Position numbers and translations under genes: made by a program. Shown piece after piece: positions 23,055-24,132 of a DNA stretch of 24,132 nucleotides. Under the pieces are notes generated by a model. The model saw nothing but the letters and a program-made list of their open reading frames with translations, did not search any database and was not told where the DNA came from. This DNA comes from JBJEFI01 sp051873875. GTDB lineage: Bacteria > Bacillota > Bacilli > Bacillales > Bacillaceae_G. The stretch lies in assembly GCA_051873875.1 (NCBI GenBank), contig JBJEFI010000167.1:1-24132 (forward strand), read 5' to 3'. Position 1 is the first letter of the stretch. Each line of letters begins with the position of its first letter.

Positions 23055-23897
23055 CTATTCTTCTTTTCTTATTTCATCTTTAACAGTTCCATCTTCATTC
23101 CATTTAATACACCGAACATAAGCATCATGGTAGAAAGTGAACCAAGCATCTTTTTCAAGACCAAATTGGATCCATTTTTGTTTTTCAAAAACAGATGTCA
23201 TTGGATAATCATCATAAGCCATTACCCATAACACATTTTGATGAGCATGGGTCGGCATAATATCCGCTAAGTGAAGCAATGTTTCTCCTTCACTTTCCAA
23301 TACGATAATACAATGACCATCGCTATGACCACCTGTATGAATCATTCTCAATCCAGGTGCTACCTGTAATTCTTGTTGAAATGTTTCAACTTGATCAACA
23401 ATCGGCTCCCAGTTTTCTTTCCAATATGTATTGCGAGAGCGAATATTTGGATTCCGCATTTCATCCCACTCTATTTGTGATGTATAAATTGTTGCATTTC
23501 TATAATAAGGAACATAGTCTTCATTTTCTTTCGTCGTTAATCCACTTGCGTGATCAAAATGTAAGTGCGTCATACAGATAACATCAATATCCTCAATTGT
23601 AAGTCCTAGTTGATGCAATGATTGTTCTACGTTTGTTTCTTCTGTTACCCCGAAGTTGCGCTTTTGCTTATCTGTCATTTTTCCTTTACCAATTCCAGAA
23701 TCAATCAAATAATTTTTACCATATCCTTGTATTAAAATTGGATCATTTCGCATTAAAATTTGATTTTTTTCGTTACAATCATATTTTCTTGTCCATAAAG
23801 GTTTTGGGACAACACCAAACATCGCCCCTCCATCTAAATTCGTTGTTCCACCATTTAACCAAGTTACTTGATATGCGCCAATTTGTAGCGTTTCCAC
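23055..23897 (-). CDS. ytnP: Quorum-quenching lactonase YtnP (metallo-beta-lactamase fold)
   Basis: This 280-aa metallo-hydrolase is close to B. subtilis YtnP, a lactonase reported to break acyl-homoserine and related lactone signals. The metal motif HLHFDH is at 111-116 (MTHLHFDHASG), the next ligand H191 is in GGHSDGH, then D212 in LADIMPTHAH. VTWLNGGTTNLDGGAMFGVVPK matches the family N-terminus. The start is placed at the GTG at 23897, 6 bases after GGAGGG, giving the METL-type N-terminus of the B. subtilis protein. ATGs at 23912 and 23903 overlap or touch the ribosome site. No signal peptide is visible. Confidence 0.9.
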   Translation of the reverse strand: METLQIGAYQVTWLNGGTTNLDGGAMFGVVPKPLWTRKYDCNEKNQILMRNDPILIQGYGKNYLIDSGIGKGKMTDKQKRNFGVTEETNVEQSLHQLGLTIEDIDVICMTHLHFDHASGLTTKENEDYVPYYRNATIYTSQIEWDEMRNPNIRSRNTYWKENWEPIVDQVETFQQELQVAPGLRMIHTGGHSDGHCIIVLESEGETLLHLADIMPTHAHQNVLWVMAYDDYPMTSVFEKQKWIQFGLEKDAWFTFYHDAYVRCIKWNEDGTVKDEIRKEE

Positions 23898-23927
23898 TTG
23901 CATCCCTCCCATGTTTTATTGTATCAA

Positions 23928-24114
23928 AGAAAAACCGCAAGCGGTACTACGAATTGCGATAGCGATTCGTAGTAGTCCTCCGACAAAACGTTGGAGCATT
24001 AGCACTGAAAGTCCCGTTCTTGGACTTTTAGAGATGAGGCGAAACATCTCGAGGAGGACAGCTGGAGGTTGGACAATTGTATAAAGCTAAAAATCTTATA
24101 CTTTCTTATCTTTC
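23928..24114 (+). repeat. Structured interspersed repeat, copy B (bcr-like)
   Basis: This is the second copy of the element at 10815-11010. Its hairpins are clear: ACCGCAAGCGGT (23934-23945); ACTACGAAT with ATTCGTAGT (23946-23954 and 23965-23973); CTCCGAC with GTTGGAG; AAAGTCC with GGACTTT (24008-24028); and GAGATG with CATCTC (24031-24050). It ends TTGTATAA...TATACTTTCTTATCTTTCA. It lies upstream of ytnP on the opposite strand and carries no ORF. Confidence 0.78.
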
Positions 24115-24132
24115 AAAAAAGCCAACCATGTA

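Overview
The window is a chromosomal core segment of a low-GC Bacillus, best matched to the Bacillus cereus group. The proteins closely resemble B. subtilis AcsA, AcuABC, CcpA, AroA, AmpS, MurC, SftA, YtpQ, YtpP, YtoP and YtnP in broadly the same order. Two diverged copies of a structured interspersed repeat and some gene content (a class A PBP between tyrS and acsA, no ytxH or ytpR in their usual places) point away from B. subtilis itself. Identification rests on recognising protein motifs and recalled family members; no database search was run.

Layout. 1-300 holds no intact gene, only a possible decayed recombinase tail and a terminator. 305-1126 carries a small basic protein gene and a free-methionine-sulfoxide reductase. 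1139-2820 is tyrS with its Tyr T-box leader and promoter. 2939-5919 is a class A penicillin-binding protein with its own terminator. 5920-6340 contains a second, complete T-box riboswitch with promoter and terminator but no gene behind it. 6386-11048 is the acetate-activation locus: acsA, divergent from acuABC, then a repeat element and a shared terminator. 11056-13342 has ccpA and the chorismate mutase/DAHP synthase aroA. 13436-14246 is a ytxG-ytxJ pair; 14426-15758 holds ampS and a small ORF; 15759-17057 is murC; 17212-20015 is the DNA translocase sftA; 20085-21654 is a small-protein/ytpP/ytpQ cluster; 21946-23054 is ytoP; 23055-23897 is the lactonase ytnP; 23928-24114 is the second repeat copy.

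How the genes work together. AcsA makes acetyl-CoA from acetate. AcuA acetylates the AcsA active-site lysine (K549 here) and AcuC removes the acetyl group, while AcuB, a CBS-ACT protein, probably senses a ligand. CcpA, encoded next door, is the catabolite regulator known to control acsA and acuABC in B. subtilis, and a cre-like palindrome lies at the start of acsA. The other genes serve translation (tyrS), the cell wall (PBP, murC), chromosome clearance at septation (sftA), thiol redox (ytxJ, ytpP, ytsP) and peptide turnover (ampS, ytoP).

The strongest unexplained signals are the orphan T-box at 6030-6342, which points into the antisense strand of the PBP gene, and the two repeat copies at about 10815-11010 and 23928-24114, whose stems differ in sequence but keep their pairing.
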